NCBI GenBank assembly: GCA_002786025.1
Contig: NHNW01000002.1
Location: 434,001 to 498,000, forward strand
Source of the DNA: Zasmidium citrigriseum
Lineage: Eukaryota > Ascomycota > Dothideomycetes > Mycosphaerellales > Mycosphaerellaceae
Length of the DNA: 64,000 bases
Direction: 5' to 3'
Shown here one piece after another: positions 30,420 through 42,216 of this stretch. Position numbers and translations under genes: made by a program. Within the stretch, counting starts at the first letter, position 1; each line of letters starts with the position of its first letter. The notes beneath the pieces are model-generated. The model had not been told where the DNA came from. It made no database searches and was given only the letters and a program-made list of their open reading frames with translations.

Positions 30420-31513
30420 ACACACTCTTGGAATTTGGATTGCTTCAGAACGGTACGCATCTGTTACGCGGACACTTTCTCGAAAGACGATCTCACAACG
30501 TTTACCATATGGAGGTTGGAGTCTCAGCAATTTGGCGTATTTATGGGTGGCCTGTGATGTTTCAAGAGTCATTGAGATGAACGGCACTCGAAGGATGCAA
30601 ATGATGACTACACGCGAGGATTTGTTAACGATATTCAGCACGATACCCACTCGAGCTTCAGCTCACCATGCGTATTCAATGCAGCAATTTATCAACAAGA
30701 AGACGCAGTTCCATTCCAGCAAAGCACGTCTAAATCAGACTCGAAGAAAAAGGTGGATTGTAAGAATTCGGGCCGGACTCTGAACTTTCTGTTCAGACTC
30801 TACTGACCAAAGCAGCTCTCCGTACCATGCAAGATCGCTGTGAACATCGTTGCACGAATTAGCACACGGTCCAAGCCCAGCGTTCTCGACCGCTTCTTGG
30901 TACCCCAAGTCCATGGTGAGGAGCTTAGCCGGCCATGTTTGCTTTGAGAATGCCAGAAACTGGGTCAGCCGAAAGTCCTGTCAGGTCTGCCACTGCGCGG
31001 TGGTCGGCTTCGAGCTGAGTTCTTTTGACAAGCTGGGCTTGAGAAAGACTTGCCGACTCGCCCTCCACAGAGTCGCTAAGAGACAGACACGGCTTGAAAG
31101 CAGCTCCAACAGGTAGCCCTTCTCCAACACGGGACGCTGTTCTGTGCCATCACCGCCTCTGTAAGTCGACTCAAGACCGTTGTGATAGCGAAGTGATAAC
31201 ACTGTACAGTGAGTGAGTAGGCAGGTTGCACCTTCGAGCCGGTCGACATGCATTCCTAAACAGCACCTTGAAGGTCTGTATTGAAGAAAAGGTTGTGCTG
31301 GTGGGTGTGCGGCTTGACTGTGGTCACCTGAAAGACCAAGAGCCCAAGCTGCCAATGCCAAGCCATATCCAGGGGTCGCGCCTTCCTCATCCAACTCATT
31401 CGCCTTGCCCGCACACACATTCCTCGCTTTCTCTTCTACACTCTTTGTTCGCCTCTACAACACCGCCACCACGAACAACAAACCCGAGCCTCGACACCAC
31501 CGACAACACCGCG
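30420..31513. other. Intergenic, no gene seen
   Basis: 1.1 kb between the C2H2 gene and the low-complexity hypothetical protein. Overlapping short frames only. CT/CA-rich sequence from about 31380 to 31513 is likely the 5-prime UTR of the next gene. Confidence 0.45.
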
Positions 31514-32785
31514 ATGTCCCAGCAACCTGGGCGCCTTGCCCACACACCTTCACCCTCCTCCTGGCAGAATGGGCTTCCACAGCACCCGATCTGCATTCGC
31601 TGCTGTGAGCTCGGCTTGAGCGACGTAGGGCGACACTTCATCTTATGCCAAGTCCTGTCGCTAATGTTGATACAGTGCGATGCCCACCAGCGCTCCGAGG
31701 GCACTCCAACTGCTACCAACGGCGGCATGGTGTTGCCATGCAACAACTGCACCGTGGCTGGAGGCAAGACGGCAACCTACAGCTGTACTATGACGAGGAG
31801 ATCGTTCACCACTATCCTCGGATACAAAGTTTTGGAGGCAAACAAGAATGACAGGCCTCTTAACGTGCCCAACCCGGTCGCAAAGGTCGCCACGCCGATG
31901 CAAACTCCTGCTGGTCACAACCCGGGAATATTCTCTCATAACGTCGCACCTTTGCCCGCTGCCATTTACACAGCTCCCTGGTCGATCATCCCGCAGCCCA
32001 CGCCCAGCCAAAACCCCTCGAATGCTCGCAACAGGAGGAGGAGGCTCAACAACTCCGCCTCGACTTCTGCACAGGGACCAGCACCCGCGCCTGCGCCTGC
32101 GCCTACGACTACACTGCCACCTCGTCCTCCACCGTCGATGTATAGCGGTCCGCCACCTGCTGCATTCAACTACCCGACGCAGCCAATACACACGATGACT
32201 CCACCTGACGGTCAGAGAGTTGTCGTACATAATCACATCTACCATTTCGGGGCCGGCAGTACACTTTCTGCGACGTTTTCGGCGGGTCCAACTGGAGTGT
32301 CATTCTCACCAGGGCTTTCTCCGGCGTCTGCTCCAGCTACTGACTATGGCTATAACTTCAAGGGAGCCTCATCCGCCGACATGGGCAGTCAAAACTTATG
32401 GCGAGGCAGTGGAGATACGTCAAGTCAATCATACCGCCCGCCTGACTCTGGATCGTCGAGGCCTAGACAAGACTCTTTCCTCAACCATGACACGTCAAGT
32501 CGGGATTCGATGCGAAACTTTTCTGGTCGAGGAGGAAGACCCAGCGGTGGACGTGGTTCAACAGAATCACGTAAACTGCCAACGCCATCCAAGCCTCAGC
32601 AAGACCAAGATGCGGCTTCGTCTCAAATGCAGCATCAGGCCTTCTCAAAGAGAAAGCGGTCGAATACCCAAGAGCGGCGGCCACCTACTTCGGCCGCAGA
32701 CTTGCACATGCCTGAGCAGCATTGCGACCAGGCCTCAGACTATGAAGGGCTCCCACTAAAGAAGCGGCGATCTGATACGACCTAG
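31514..32785 (+). CDS. Low-complexity hypothetical protein (possible zinc-binding N-terminus)
   Basis: 423 aa from the ATG at 31514; the frame is open a further 96 codons upstream but that part lies in CT-rich leader sequence. Cysteine pairs occur near the N-terminus (CIRCC, later CNNC and YSC), spaced as if for a small zinc-binding module. Then follow Pro/Ala repeats (APAPAPAP), a VVVHNHIYHFGAG segment and a Ser/Arg/Gly-rich tail with two basic clusters (SKRKRS, PLKKRRS) that may direct it to the nucleus. A donor-like GTGAGC at 31605 and acceptor ACAG at 31675 with a GCTAATG branch look like an intron, but 71 nt would break the frame, so I left it unspliced. Function unknown. Confidence 0.6.
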   Translation: MSQQPGRLAHTPSPSSWQNGLPQHPICIRCCELGLSDVGRHFILCQVLSLMLIQCDAHQRSEGTPTATNGGMVLPCNNCTVAGGKTATYSCTMTRRSFTTILGYKVLEANKNDRPLNVPNPVAKVATPMQTPAGHNPGIFSHNVAPLPAAIYTAPWSIIPQPTPSQNPSNARNRRRRLNNSASTSAQGPAPAPAPAPTTTLPPRPPPSMYSGPPPAAFNYPTQPIHTMTPPDGQRVVVHNHIYHFGAGSTLSATFSAGPTGVSFSPGLSPASAPATDYGYNFKGASSADMGSQNLWRGSGDTSSQSYRPPDSGSSRPRQDSFLNHDTSSRDSMRNFSGRGGRPSGGRGSTESRKLPTPSKPQQDQDAASSQMQHQAFSKRKRSNTQERRPPTSAADLHMPEQHCDQASDYEGLPLKKRRSDTT

Positions 32786-35700
32786 GCCCGCAGCAATCTG
32801 CTTCTTGGACATGGTCATTCTAATGCGGAGGCTAGCGTCACTGCGATTTCTGTCCTTTTTACCACAGAGGCCGATGTCACCCTTCACGGGAGGCTAACGT
32901 CACTGAGGTCCTTTGGTGCTTGTTCTTGCACCACAGAGGGTGCCGTCGCTCTTCGTGGGAGGCGAATGTCACTGAAACACCCTTCATTTTCCTTCATGAC
33001 AGAGGCTAAGATCACCTTTGATGGGAGGTTGATGTCACCGATGTTTCTCAGAGGCCGTCGTCACCCTACCCGGGAGGCTAACGTCACTGCTTTCGCTTCG
33101 CTTGTTAAACGGGCATACGTGAGGCTAATGGTATTGTCGAGATCTTTCGTGAGCGCGGGGGTTCTCAGATACCAAAGCAATGATCGAGCATTACCGTTCC
33201 TTCAAGTTGTGCTCCCTGCATTTCCCGACTTTCTCAAGTATTCAAAATTCCGTTCAGCTCCCCTCCATCAGGATCAGCATGAAATGTCCTTGTCGGAGAG
33301 ACAGTCTCACCTCACACGTGACGAACTATCTGAAACATCACCGAGCCGGGCCAACACCCACGCCACAACAACCTGTCACTAGTCAACTTTTCTGAGGCGA
33401 CGACAGTCGATTTGAGATCATTTGTCAACCTCAAAGCAACGAGAACCAGTATCTGAGCATTGGTACCCCGAAAAGACGGACCTGACGATCGCAGCACTAT
33501 TCATCTTTCGAAAAGCAGGTCGCGGAGACGGCCACAGACGCCAATCTGATCTCATATTTCCGTGGACGAACGGTCTTCTGCCACACCACAGCCTGCAACG
33601 AGCAAACCCGAAGATTTGGATGTAGGCGAAGGGGGCTTCGCTTCGGATCTTGACACAAGATCGCCAAGGGCGATCAACGCAATCGACAACCACGCCGAAG
33701 CCGCCAGGAGATCGTACGAAAGCCATCGCCGTGGCCTGCCGACGTCGACCTGACTCTCGTCGATCCCTCGTGGAACATCCGTCGTTGTTGCAATGGTTCG
33801 AGGCTATGGGCTTGTATGCTTCGCATCTGGACGATACGAGGAGAATGACAGCATGCGGAGCAAAGATCGAAGAGCACAATCTCCATGTTGCTCATACTTC
33901 AGGGTCGACTCCGGCGACTCGATGGCACAAGCAAGGACAACGGACCCGCCCCTGACATCCAAGATCCTTGCCCTGAAAGACTTGCAGCTAATGGACAGTT
34001 ATCACACCAAAGTGTGTTGTTCTATTCAGGATAAAGCTCCGCGGTGTATTGGGTCGCACAGCATGAGGAGAGCTTCGAACATCCAATCGTTCGTAGCTAG
34101 TTGTCAGCTTGTCGGCGCTCGAAACTTATTATACAGCACGGCGGGAAGTGGTCGTGAATCGAAACGTCGCAAGATATTGTTTGCCAAAATGAGTTTTGCT
34201 CCTCCGATGGCAGTTGCCCTGAAAGTGTCCTCCTGATGGTCGCTATTCCAGCCACGAAGAAGCCACTAGATCATGCTTTCTCAAATATCGACCATCTGGA
34301 CCGGAGAATCTTCAAAAATACTCAGGAAGAGGCTTGCTGGAATCTTGTCATGTCAAAGGGTCTTCTCCGTATCCCTCGAGAACTGAAGTGAGACGGGAGC
34401 ACGTGGCATGTCCATGATGGCCGTGGCTTTCAACGTCGACCTGCTCGACCTCCACATCTCATTGAGGCGTCTGTGAGCTGGAAGGACTCTCCATATACAG
34501 GTTGGCCATGCTTGGCATCAAGCACACCATGCAGGTAGCTATGGATTGCCTTTCAGTGGCTTTTGTACCCTCTCGCCTGTCCTCGCTATGGCCGAGATCC
34601 GTGACAGGTGCCGGAGCGAGGAGATCTCTGTACGAGCTGGCGGGTTCCTGAGTCTGCGGGGTGGCCGATCCTGCTACGCTCTCTTTCCTGTGGCTGTCTG
34701 GAGGTATACAGCCCTGAGGTGGAACTTTGGCGCCTGTGCAGGACGAACAATGATGCATAAAGAACCTCAGCGCCGCCACTGTTGTTAGTGCATGCGGACA
34801 GCTCTCAGCTGCGTTGATCCATCCGGTGCCCTTCGTATACTTTCGAAGTGCTAGCGCCTTGTGACAGCCTGATCATGGCAATCGCTGATGATGATGTCGA
34901 CACAAAGGCCATGCCAGTGAGTGAGGTGGAGTTGTTACCAGGATGAGCCAAGATGCCAGGATCTATTTTCGAGCATCGCGATGGTCGTGTCGGGGTCGGG
35001 ATAGTTGCGCTGCCCCGTTCAGGCGCTGGGTGCATGGGTTGAGCAACCACACGCGCTGTCACTTTTCACTTTTCATTTTTCGACCCATTGCCTGCGACCC
35101 ACGCCATCGTCACAATCAACGCGCCACCGACGTGGGCGCGAAGCAGGCCTCGCAGGCGTCGGGAATCGCGTGCAGGGCCTTTCTCTCCGCATCACCAATC
35201 GCCAGCGTGCCATGTTGCGCGCATCGACGGCCACGGCTCGTATGAGGTGATTGTGCCTCCCATCCGGGCAGGGCGTCACCCTTCGAGCAGCAGCTGGGAG
35301 CGCTGGCAGCGCTCAGCCAGCCACGCCCACACCACGAGGACGCCATTCAAAGCCATTGCCGGCGCTTGCTGCCCACGCTCAGGATCGGCGGGCACGGGAG
35401 CATCGCGAATCCTGTCGCCGGCCCCAGTCCAGCGCGTGGCCATCCTTGCATTGGGCGAAACCTTCTGGCCTGCAGCGAACTCTCCCACTTCACACTTCAC
35501 CACTAACACCACCTCAATGCGAGCGGCCACCGATCCCGTCCGAGTGTAAGCAGAGCTTGTGTCTGTTGCACCGCGACCGAGTTTCACCGCTGCCAGCGAG
35601 CAGCTGCACCGGCAACGCAGCGCCAAGCAGCCCGGCCGAGGCTATTGTCTGCCTCTCCCACTCCGGCGGCCGCCCTCGATTGGACCTGTCCTGACCCTCG

Positions 35701-36538
35701 ACCATTGCTGCATGATGAGCTGCATCTAAGCATTGCAGCATATTGATCTCTGCCCGCTCCCCGGTTCTGACTCGAGTCCAATCAACTTCCGATGTCGAAA
35801 CGCCTCCCACGAGTTGACACGCTGAACTCTACTCCAAACCGGGTCTTTGTCCATTTATTCTTGCACCACTGCCATCCTGGACCTTGCGACCACATTGCGG
35901 ATTCGATTGCCAGCCTCCGGACATCGTTTCATTCCTCTATAGCATTCATCCGCTATCGAAGGCTTGTGCACAAAGCCCTGCCCTATTCCATCCCGCTCCA
36001 GCGCTGTCCACAAGGGAGGGGTCAACAAACTCCACCCGGGCGTGCTGAGTCCGCCGCTAACAGCATTGAGGCTCTGGTATTCCCATAGCACCTCATAACC
36101 CTGTGAGCTCGCCGCAACCTCGTCGCTTGCGTTTGCCCTCCTCCTTCTGCCCCGATGCCAGTCTACCTATCGATGTCGTCTGAATAGACTCGTCCCAGTC
36201 ACGCGTCTCTGCCGTCTCCCGCCCGTTCTTCTCCGCGACATTGCACCCCAGAGGTTGGTGCCACCACACTCAACCCGGACCTGATCTGCGCCCAACCAGG
36301 TAGCCTTCTTGACGGAACGCTTGACCGTATCGCGCTTCGCCAACGCACCCCGGCTTACCACTGGATGGAACTCACCTATATCGACCTCTCAACTCAGTTC
36401 TGATCCTGATCTGACCTCATCCAACCTCGTGCCCACCTGTCTGGCCTCCAAAGCCTCTCTTCCTCCCTCATCAGAACAATGCGGAAATTCGGTCGATATA
36501 GAGGCAGAACCGATCGTTATCTTCGCTAAATACGCGGC
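32786..36538. other. 3.75-kb gene-free stretch
   Basis: No gene can be supported. The left 0.3 kb is a tandem repeat (listed separately). Several frames of 100-150 codons overlap on both strands without domains or good starts. Sequence from about 35000 is pyrimidine/Pro-codon rich and may be the long 5-prime leader of the Zn2Cys6 gene at 36539. A non-coding transcript is possible but not shown. Confidence 0.4.
32827..33133. repeat. Alternating degenerate tandem repeat, about 10 half-units
   Basis: Two related half-units alternate: GGGAGGCTAACGTCACTG-like (32827, 32888, 32957, 33023, 33072) and CAGAGGCCGATGTCACCC-like (32864, 32934, 33000, 33049), with a tenth partial copy at 33119. The shared core is GAGGCTAAYGTCAC. 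Full-unit spacing is 61, 69, 66 and 49 bp. The core contains (A/G)YGTCAC, close to a CREB/ATF half site. Confidence 0.75.
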
Positions 36539-39500
36539 ATGGCGCCCTCAATCAAGGCCGAGGACCGGCTCTCCGATGACACAAGACCCTCGACAGCTGT
36601 GGACACCGCTGCAGCAGAGGCCGCCCTGAAGGCGAAGCTGTCCAGGAAGCGTACCAAGACTGGATGCCTCACATGTCGCAAGCGCCGAATCAAGTGCGGA
36701 GAGGAGCGCCCGGTGTGTAGGAATTGTATCAAGAGCAAGAGGCATTGCGAGGGATACAACCAGCGAGTTGTATTCAAACCTCCCACTTTCGACTATCAGC
36801 CCGTTCCAAACGGTGGCGCCCACATCACCTTTCAAGCCGGCCCAGTACAAGTGCCGGCAACGCCACACTCTGATCTCCAACCGCCAGTGTTCGACCCTTC
36901 GATATACGGACAATTACGACCTCGCCCTGTTGAGCAGCAGTATATGACAGTTTGGGATGGCCAGCTACAGCGTTATGTCAACGTCGAACAGCCACATCCA
37001 CAGTTCGCACCCCAAGCTGTGCCATTGGAAGCTGCTGAGTATGCTCGAAATCTACACCCTGCCGCTCAGGCTGTAGCGGGTGCAGCGCAAGTTCACGACA
37101 TTAACTTGCCTTCTAACAATCACTTTGGTGCTCCCGCGCCCCAGTCTGTCAGTTTCGCACCACACATCATCCCCAACGAACATGGCATGAGCAATGGGAT
37201 TGGCACGTTTGCCGGTCAGAATGGACAACATTTTGCGCCGAACCATAGCCTTGTCCATTTGACACATGCGCCCACCTACGCAGCTCCGGCCCCGGCAACG
37301 ACACTGCCTGCAGAATACGTTGCTCAGGCCTACGAACCACCTCCGCCCGTTGCTCGTCACTTCAGCCAGGAAGGCTTCCAGCAAAGCCCAGTCGCAATCC
37401 AAAACCAACCATGGCAGGACTCAAAGCCGCCGGCGGCCGGCAATCATGAATACGTGGACGCAACGCCTCTATCGACAACATCTTCGCGGACAATGTCTTT
37501 CAGCCAAACTCCGGCAATGCCTACGCAACAGCAGTGGACACCAGTCTCACAAGTCCCGCCAATCCCCATACCTCCAGGGAGCGGTCCAACGATTTCGAGT
37601 GCCTACTTCCCAGAGCAGTCTCATCCAGCTCCAGCAGCAAGCTTCTCTCCAGTGCGGAATCATACCTCGCCCGATTACTACGAGTATGAAGGCTTTGCCC
37701 CGACCTATCACACCACCACCGACGTGTTGAACGCTGCAGCAGTTGAGACACAAGACGACGATTACTATGATGTAGCTTCGGATGAAGAGGTGGATGCTGC
37801 GCTCGATACTTCGCCTCAGCAAAGTCAAAAGCGGCAGCGAACACTTGGGACAATACTCGCGCACAACAAGATAAGTGTGGCTGATCTGCAGGCACGAAGG
37901 TACGACACTTTCATATACGCAGGGATACTGGATCACTACCGTGTGGACGAAGTAGCGAGCCCTCTCAAGAATCCTGCGACTGCACGTGTGTTCGCACACT
38001 TTGTCTCAGCCACTGGCCCAAGCCTCTCCATCTTCGAGAGGCATCCAAGAAATACCTCAGTGCTGTTCTCCGAGGCTGGCATACCTTTCTCACAGCAGGG
38101 GCTGTGGACCTATACCATGCCAATGGCAGCGCTTCGCAATCAAGGTCTTCTGCACGCCATGTTGGCAATCGCTAGTTTGCACATTGCGAGGCTGCAGAAC
38201 GCCTCTGTAACTCCCTCAATGCAGCACTACGCATGGGCTTTGCGTCGTATACACGGTTCGGTTGGAAAGCCTCATAGTCGGCTGAAGGTCAGCACCATGG
38301 CTGCCTCTATGCTTCTTGGATTCTACGAGATCATGACCGCAGATCACATGAAGTGGAACACGCATCTGGCAGGATCGAAGCAACTATTCGTTGAAACCGA
38401 CTTCGTCAAGATGGCCAAAGAGTTCCGTCGTCTCAAACTGGAGAGAGCCGCAGCTTTGGGATCCAGCCTTGGGAGAAAGCGACGACACAGCTCTGAGGAC
38501 CCCTTTGCGCAGAGTAACATGCTGGACCAGATCCCCGATGTGGATGATCGCATGGTCAGCGAGATGACTGGTAGAGAAGTGCGGTATGGTGATCATGGGC
38601 ATATTGAGACTCCCCATATGAGCATTCCTCCTGGACTTGACCTGGCCAAATTCGAGATTCTCAAGGACCTGTATTGGTGGTACTGCAAGCAGGACGTTTA
38701 CCAGAGCCTGGTCAGCGGCAACCCCTTGCTGTAAGTCTTCCAAATCTGGTTCTGCGCTGTTGACTTTACTGACATGGAACAGCATGGACTTTAGCCGTTG
38801 GGGAAATTGTCCCGTGAGTACCCCAACTCCACAAGCAAGTCATGTTCTCAGCTTGCTAACCCTTTCTCTAGCCGCGAGCTCCTCTGGGTAAAGTCGACGC
38901 TGTCTATGGTACCTTCGACCATCTTGTTCTACTCCTTGGCCGAATCGCAGATTTCGCGTCCCGCGACAGGGAAAGGAAGCTCATGCAAGTCAAAGCGAAC
39001 GGCGGCAGCTGGAAGCCACATCCAGAAATGAAGATGCCACGCCCACCACCACAAGCAGCGCACCCACCAACGCCGGTCTCTGCCAATGGTCCGCCGACGG
39101 GGCAGGGGTTTGGCCAACCTATGGGACCATCGTCAGGGGGACCACCGGCGATGCCACAATTCTACGGGATGGCACCTCCCCCTCGAGCAAACGTCCAGAT
39201 GCCATCTACCTATGCTCCGTCGTACTCAGTCCCGACGCCGCAAAGTGCACATCCACCAGAGCCCACGGAACACGATCTGCAAGAAAGGACTGATGCTGCT
39301 CTGAAAGAGTATGGACGCATCCGCTCCGCATTACGAACGTTCGCGCTCAGCCTTGGAGATGCTTTTCAGCCGTTGTCATCCGAGTATCATTATCCCATGC
39401 AGACACCCTTCGGCACGGCCCTCTTCTATCGTTCGTATGACATTGGATGTCTTTGGGCAATATACAACATGGCCGAGATCATTGCGATTCGGTCGCATCC

Positions 39501-40035
39501 TCACATGCCGCCAGCAGCGCATATGGCAGCCGGCATAGCCGCACAGGAGACCTCCCACTTTGCCAACGAGGTTGGTCGCATAGCAGCGGGCATTGTTCCT
39601 GGACCTCCGGACCAACCCTTGAACCCCACTCTGGGAGCTGCTCTATGTGAGAGCTGCATGCCGTCGTTCTTCGCGGCAGTCCAGTACCGCGATCCCAACC
39701 AACGGCATAGCACCGTGACGCGCATTTTCAGCATTGCCAAGAGAACAGGCTGGGGCAGCGCCGAGCTCATAGCTAATGGTTGTGAGACAGCCTGGGTTAA
39801 GGCTGCTGAGGCGGGACGAGGGCCACCATACACTAGGATTGTAAGACCAAAGAGCCCGAACGAAGATCCTCGCCTCAACGGAAGCTGGGAACATCTCAAT
39901 CCTAATGAGAAGCCTGATGAGAACGACGACAGCGACAGACGACTTGTGAAGAGTAGGTCGAGAGCCCGCCTCAACTGGGCCATAGGGGTCATGGGCGTCG
40001 AAGATGACGTTGAGAAGATGAACATCAGCGACTGA
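36539..40035 (+). CDS. Large Zn2Cys6 transcription factor
   Basis: Model is join(36539..38730,38783..38813,38872..40035), 1128 aa, three exons, with introns of 52 nt (GTAAGT...ACAG) and 58 nt (GTGAGT, GCTAAC branch, CTAG). Exon 2 is only 31 nt (MDFSRWGNCP); it joins NPLL to PRAPLGKVDAVYG in frame. The zinc cluster is at 43-70 (GCLTCRKRRIKCGEERPVCRNCIKSKRHCEGY), C-x2-C-x6-C-x6-C-x2-C-x6-C. A long Pro/Gln/Ala-rich region (80-400) follows, then a folded middle resembling Fungal_trans_2 (from about 440: LQARRYDTFIYAGILDHYRVDE). A Pro-rich insert (about 780-860) separates the C-terminal helical part. Target unknown. Confidence 0.9.
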
Positions 40036-40644
40036 AGCCGACAGAAGTTGCCAGTCGCATAACCACAAACAATTTCGGATTTAGCGGTACTTTTCGTTCT
40101 ACTAGATGTTCGGTTGGACGGCATCTATGAACCTAGCTTATTATTATTCAGCTCTAACTTTCAGCTATCAGACCCCTTCCAGCCCTATCTTCGAGGAGAT
40201 TCCCCAGGCGGTTAGGACTTCAGACTTTGGGATCCTTCTGTGCTGACTATGCTAATGTACCACGTACTAGTGCCATCAAGGCCGAAGAAATACTGCAAAC
40301 GGACCCCGGACCCTACCCCACGATGGCCGTACTTTCCGGGTCCCTGTCTCTGCCACGCCTTCTCGAGGAGCTCTAACCTGGATCTGACAGCGCAGCCCTT
40401 GCTCGAAGCGGCCAATGCCACGATTATGCGAGCAGCGAGCTACGAGAGTGAGAATCGGTCCTGCGAGATTCGGCGATCATGGTATGAACCGCGCCGACGT
40501 TTATGGTAGGGATCGATCTTGTTCGTACATTCAATGACAGGACTGGAGGATTGAACGACGACCTGATGATGCTTACATACCTATAACTTGCAGTTCAGCC
40601 CCTCTCACATCTTTCCCTTTCCTTCCCTTCTTCACCCTCTCAAT
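40036..40644. other. Intergenic, no gene seen
   Basis: 609 bp. The last 50 bases are CT-rich, a typical fungal leader before the monooxygenase ATG. Confidence 0.5.
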
Positions 40645-42007
40645 ATGGCTTTAGACATCCTCATCGTCGGCGCAGGAATCGGCGGCCTCGCCGCCGCCGT
40701 CGCCCTCCGCCAAGCAGGCCACAAAGTCACCGTCCTGGAAAAATACCAAAACAAACGCGAAGTCGGCTTCGCCGTCTCCGTGCCCCCAAACTCGGCCCGC
40801 GTGCTCCGCAATTTCGGTTTAGATTTCAAGAAAGCCCGTACCAGCGCCATGGAGGGCATCGATTATGCCAAGATGGACGAGGTGCCTTTTAGGATTACGC
40901 ACCATCAGCCTTTGACGGATCCGCAGGGGAGGTATGGGGCGCCGGCCATGGCGGCGCATCGGGTCGATTTGCATAATGCGCTTAGGGAGATGGCGACGGG
41001 GGAGGGGAGGGGTGTGCCGGTGGAGGTTAGGGAGGGGGTGGAGGTTGAGGGGTATGATCCTGAGGGTGGGAGGGTTACGCTCAAGGATGGGAGTGTGATT
41101 GAGGCTGATGTGGTTGTTGCGGCGGATGGAGTTAAGTCGAAGGCTCATAAGTGGATTATTGGAGAGGAACGACCGGCTACGCTGTCGAGGTTGAGTAATG
41201 TTCGTTTCTGTCTTTCGACGGAGACGCTCGAATCGAACCCGAAACTGAAAGGCATTCTTCTAAGCGATAAACCCACCATCTACCGCGGCACGGATCCAGA
41301 TGTGGGAATCTTTCGATACCCGTGTCGAGAGTAAGTCGCAGCACCACCAACCCCCTCCAACCTCACTGACAATGTCCAGCAACACCCTCCACAACTTCGG
41401 CGCCTACCAAATCCTCCCCAGCCGCCCAGACTCTACCCTCGAAACAAAATGGCGCACCCAAACAACCCGCTCCGTCCTCCTCGATCGCCTCAAAAGTTTC
41501 CACCCCGACATGCACGAAATCGCCTACGCATCCGATCCCGACGAGATGTATCTCTGGAAAGTCGCGGACCGTGATCCGATTCCTTCTTTCCATAAAGGAA
41601 GGATGATACTTCTCGGTGACGCAGCTCACCCTATGCAACCCACCTTCGGCATGGGCGCTACATTCTCCATCGAGGATGCAGGCGTGCTAGGTGTCGTTAT
41701 GGAAGGTTGCAAGGGAAGGTCGGAGGTCGAGGAAAGGTTGAAACTTTGGGAGGAGCTGAGATGGCAGAGGGACAGTTCTATGCAATTGTTTAGTGAGATG
41801 GAAGCTATGAATGCGTATTGGGTGTCGGAGGAGACGAAGGGGAAGTTGAGACAAATTTGGCCGGAGGAGAATGAGTGGCCGGAGTTGACCAGGCCGGGGG
41901 TGAATCATTGGTGTTTGGAATATGATTGTTGTAAGGAGGCGAGGAAGGCCGTTCAGGAGAGATTCGGGCAAGGCAAAGGTGAGGTTGCGGTTCAGGGGCG
42001 GCTCTGA
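40645..42007 (+). CDS. FAD-dependent monooxygenase (salicylate hydroxylase-like)
   Basis: Model is join(40645..41330,41380..42007), 437 aa, with a 49-nt intron (GTAAGT...TCCAG). The Rossmann FAD motif VGAGIGGLAAAVALRQAGHKV is at 8-28. VVVAADGVKS follows near residue 155-165 and the second FAD-binding motif GDAAHPMQPTFGMG lies in exon 2; together these define class A aromatic-ring hydroxylases. The enzyme would hydroxylate an aromatic substrate using NAD(P)H and O2. A truncated C-terminus compared with 2-domain phenol hydroxylases supports the salicylate hydroxylase-like type. Substrate undetermined. Confidence 0.92.
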
Positions 42008-42216
42008 AGATGAAGTGAAGTCGAGAGCCAAGACTTGAAACGCGAGACTTGCGAGGAGGGTACATAGTGTACGATCAAGCTTTTCTGTTGCCATCATACG
42101 TACACGCTCATACAAGAAATCTCTACTGACCAGTCAACCAATGCTCGCTGTGTGGCCTTGTCTAGCCTTTCCTTTTTCCCAGCGCCTCGAACGCCGTCTC
42201 CTTCAGCCATTCCCGT

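Noticed and set aside
31605..31675. Intron in the low-complexity hypothetical gene
   Set aside because: Signals look good but the 71-nt length would break the frame, and no alternative upstream frame with a start joins to it.
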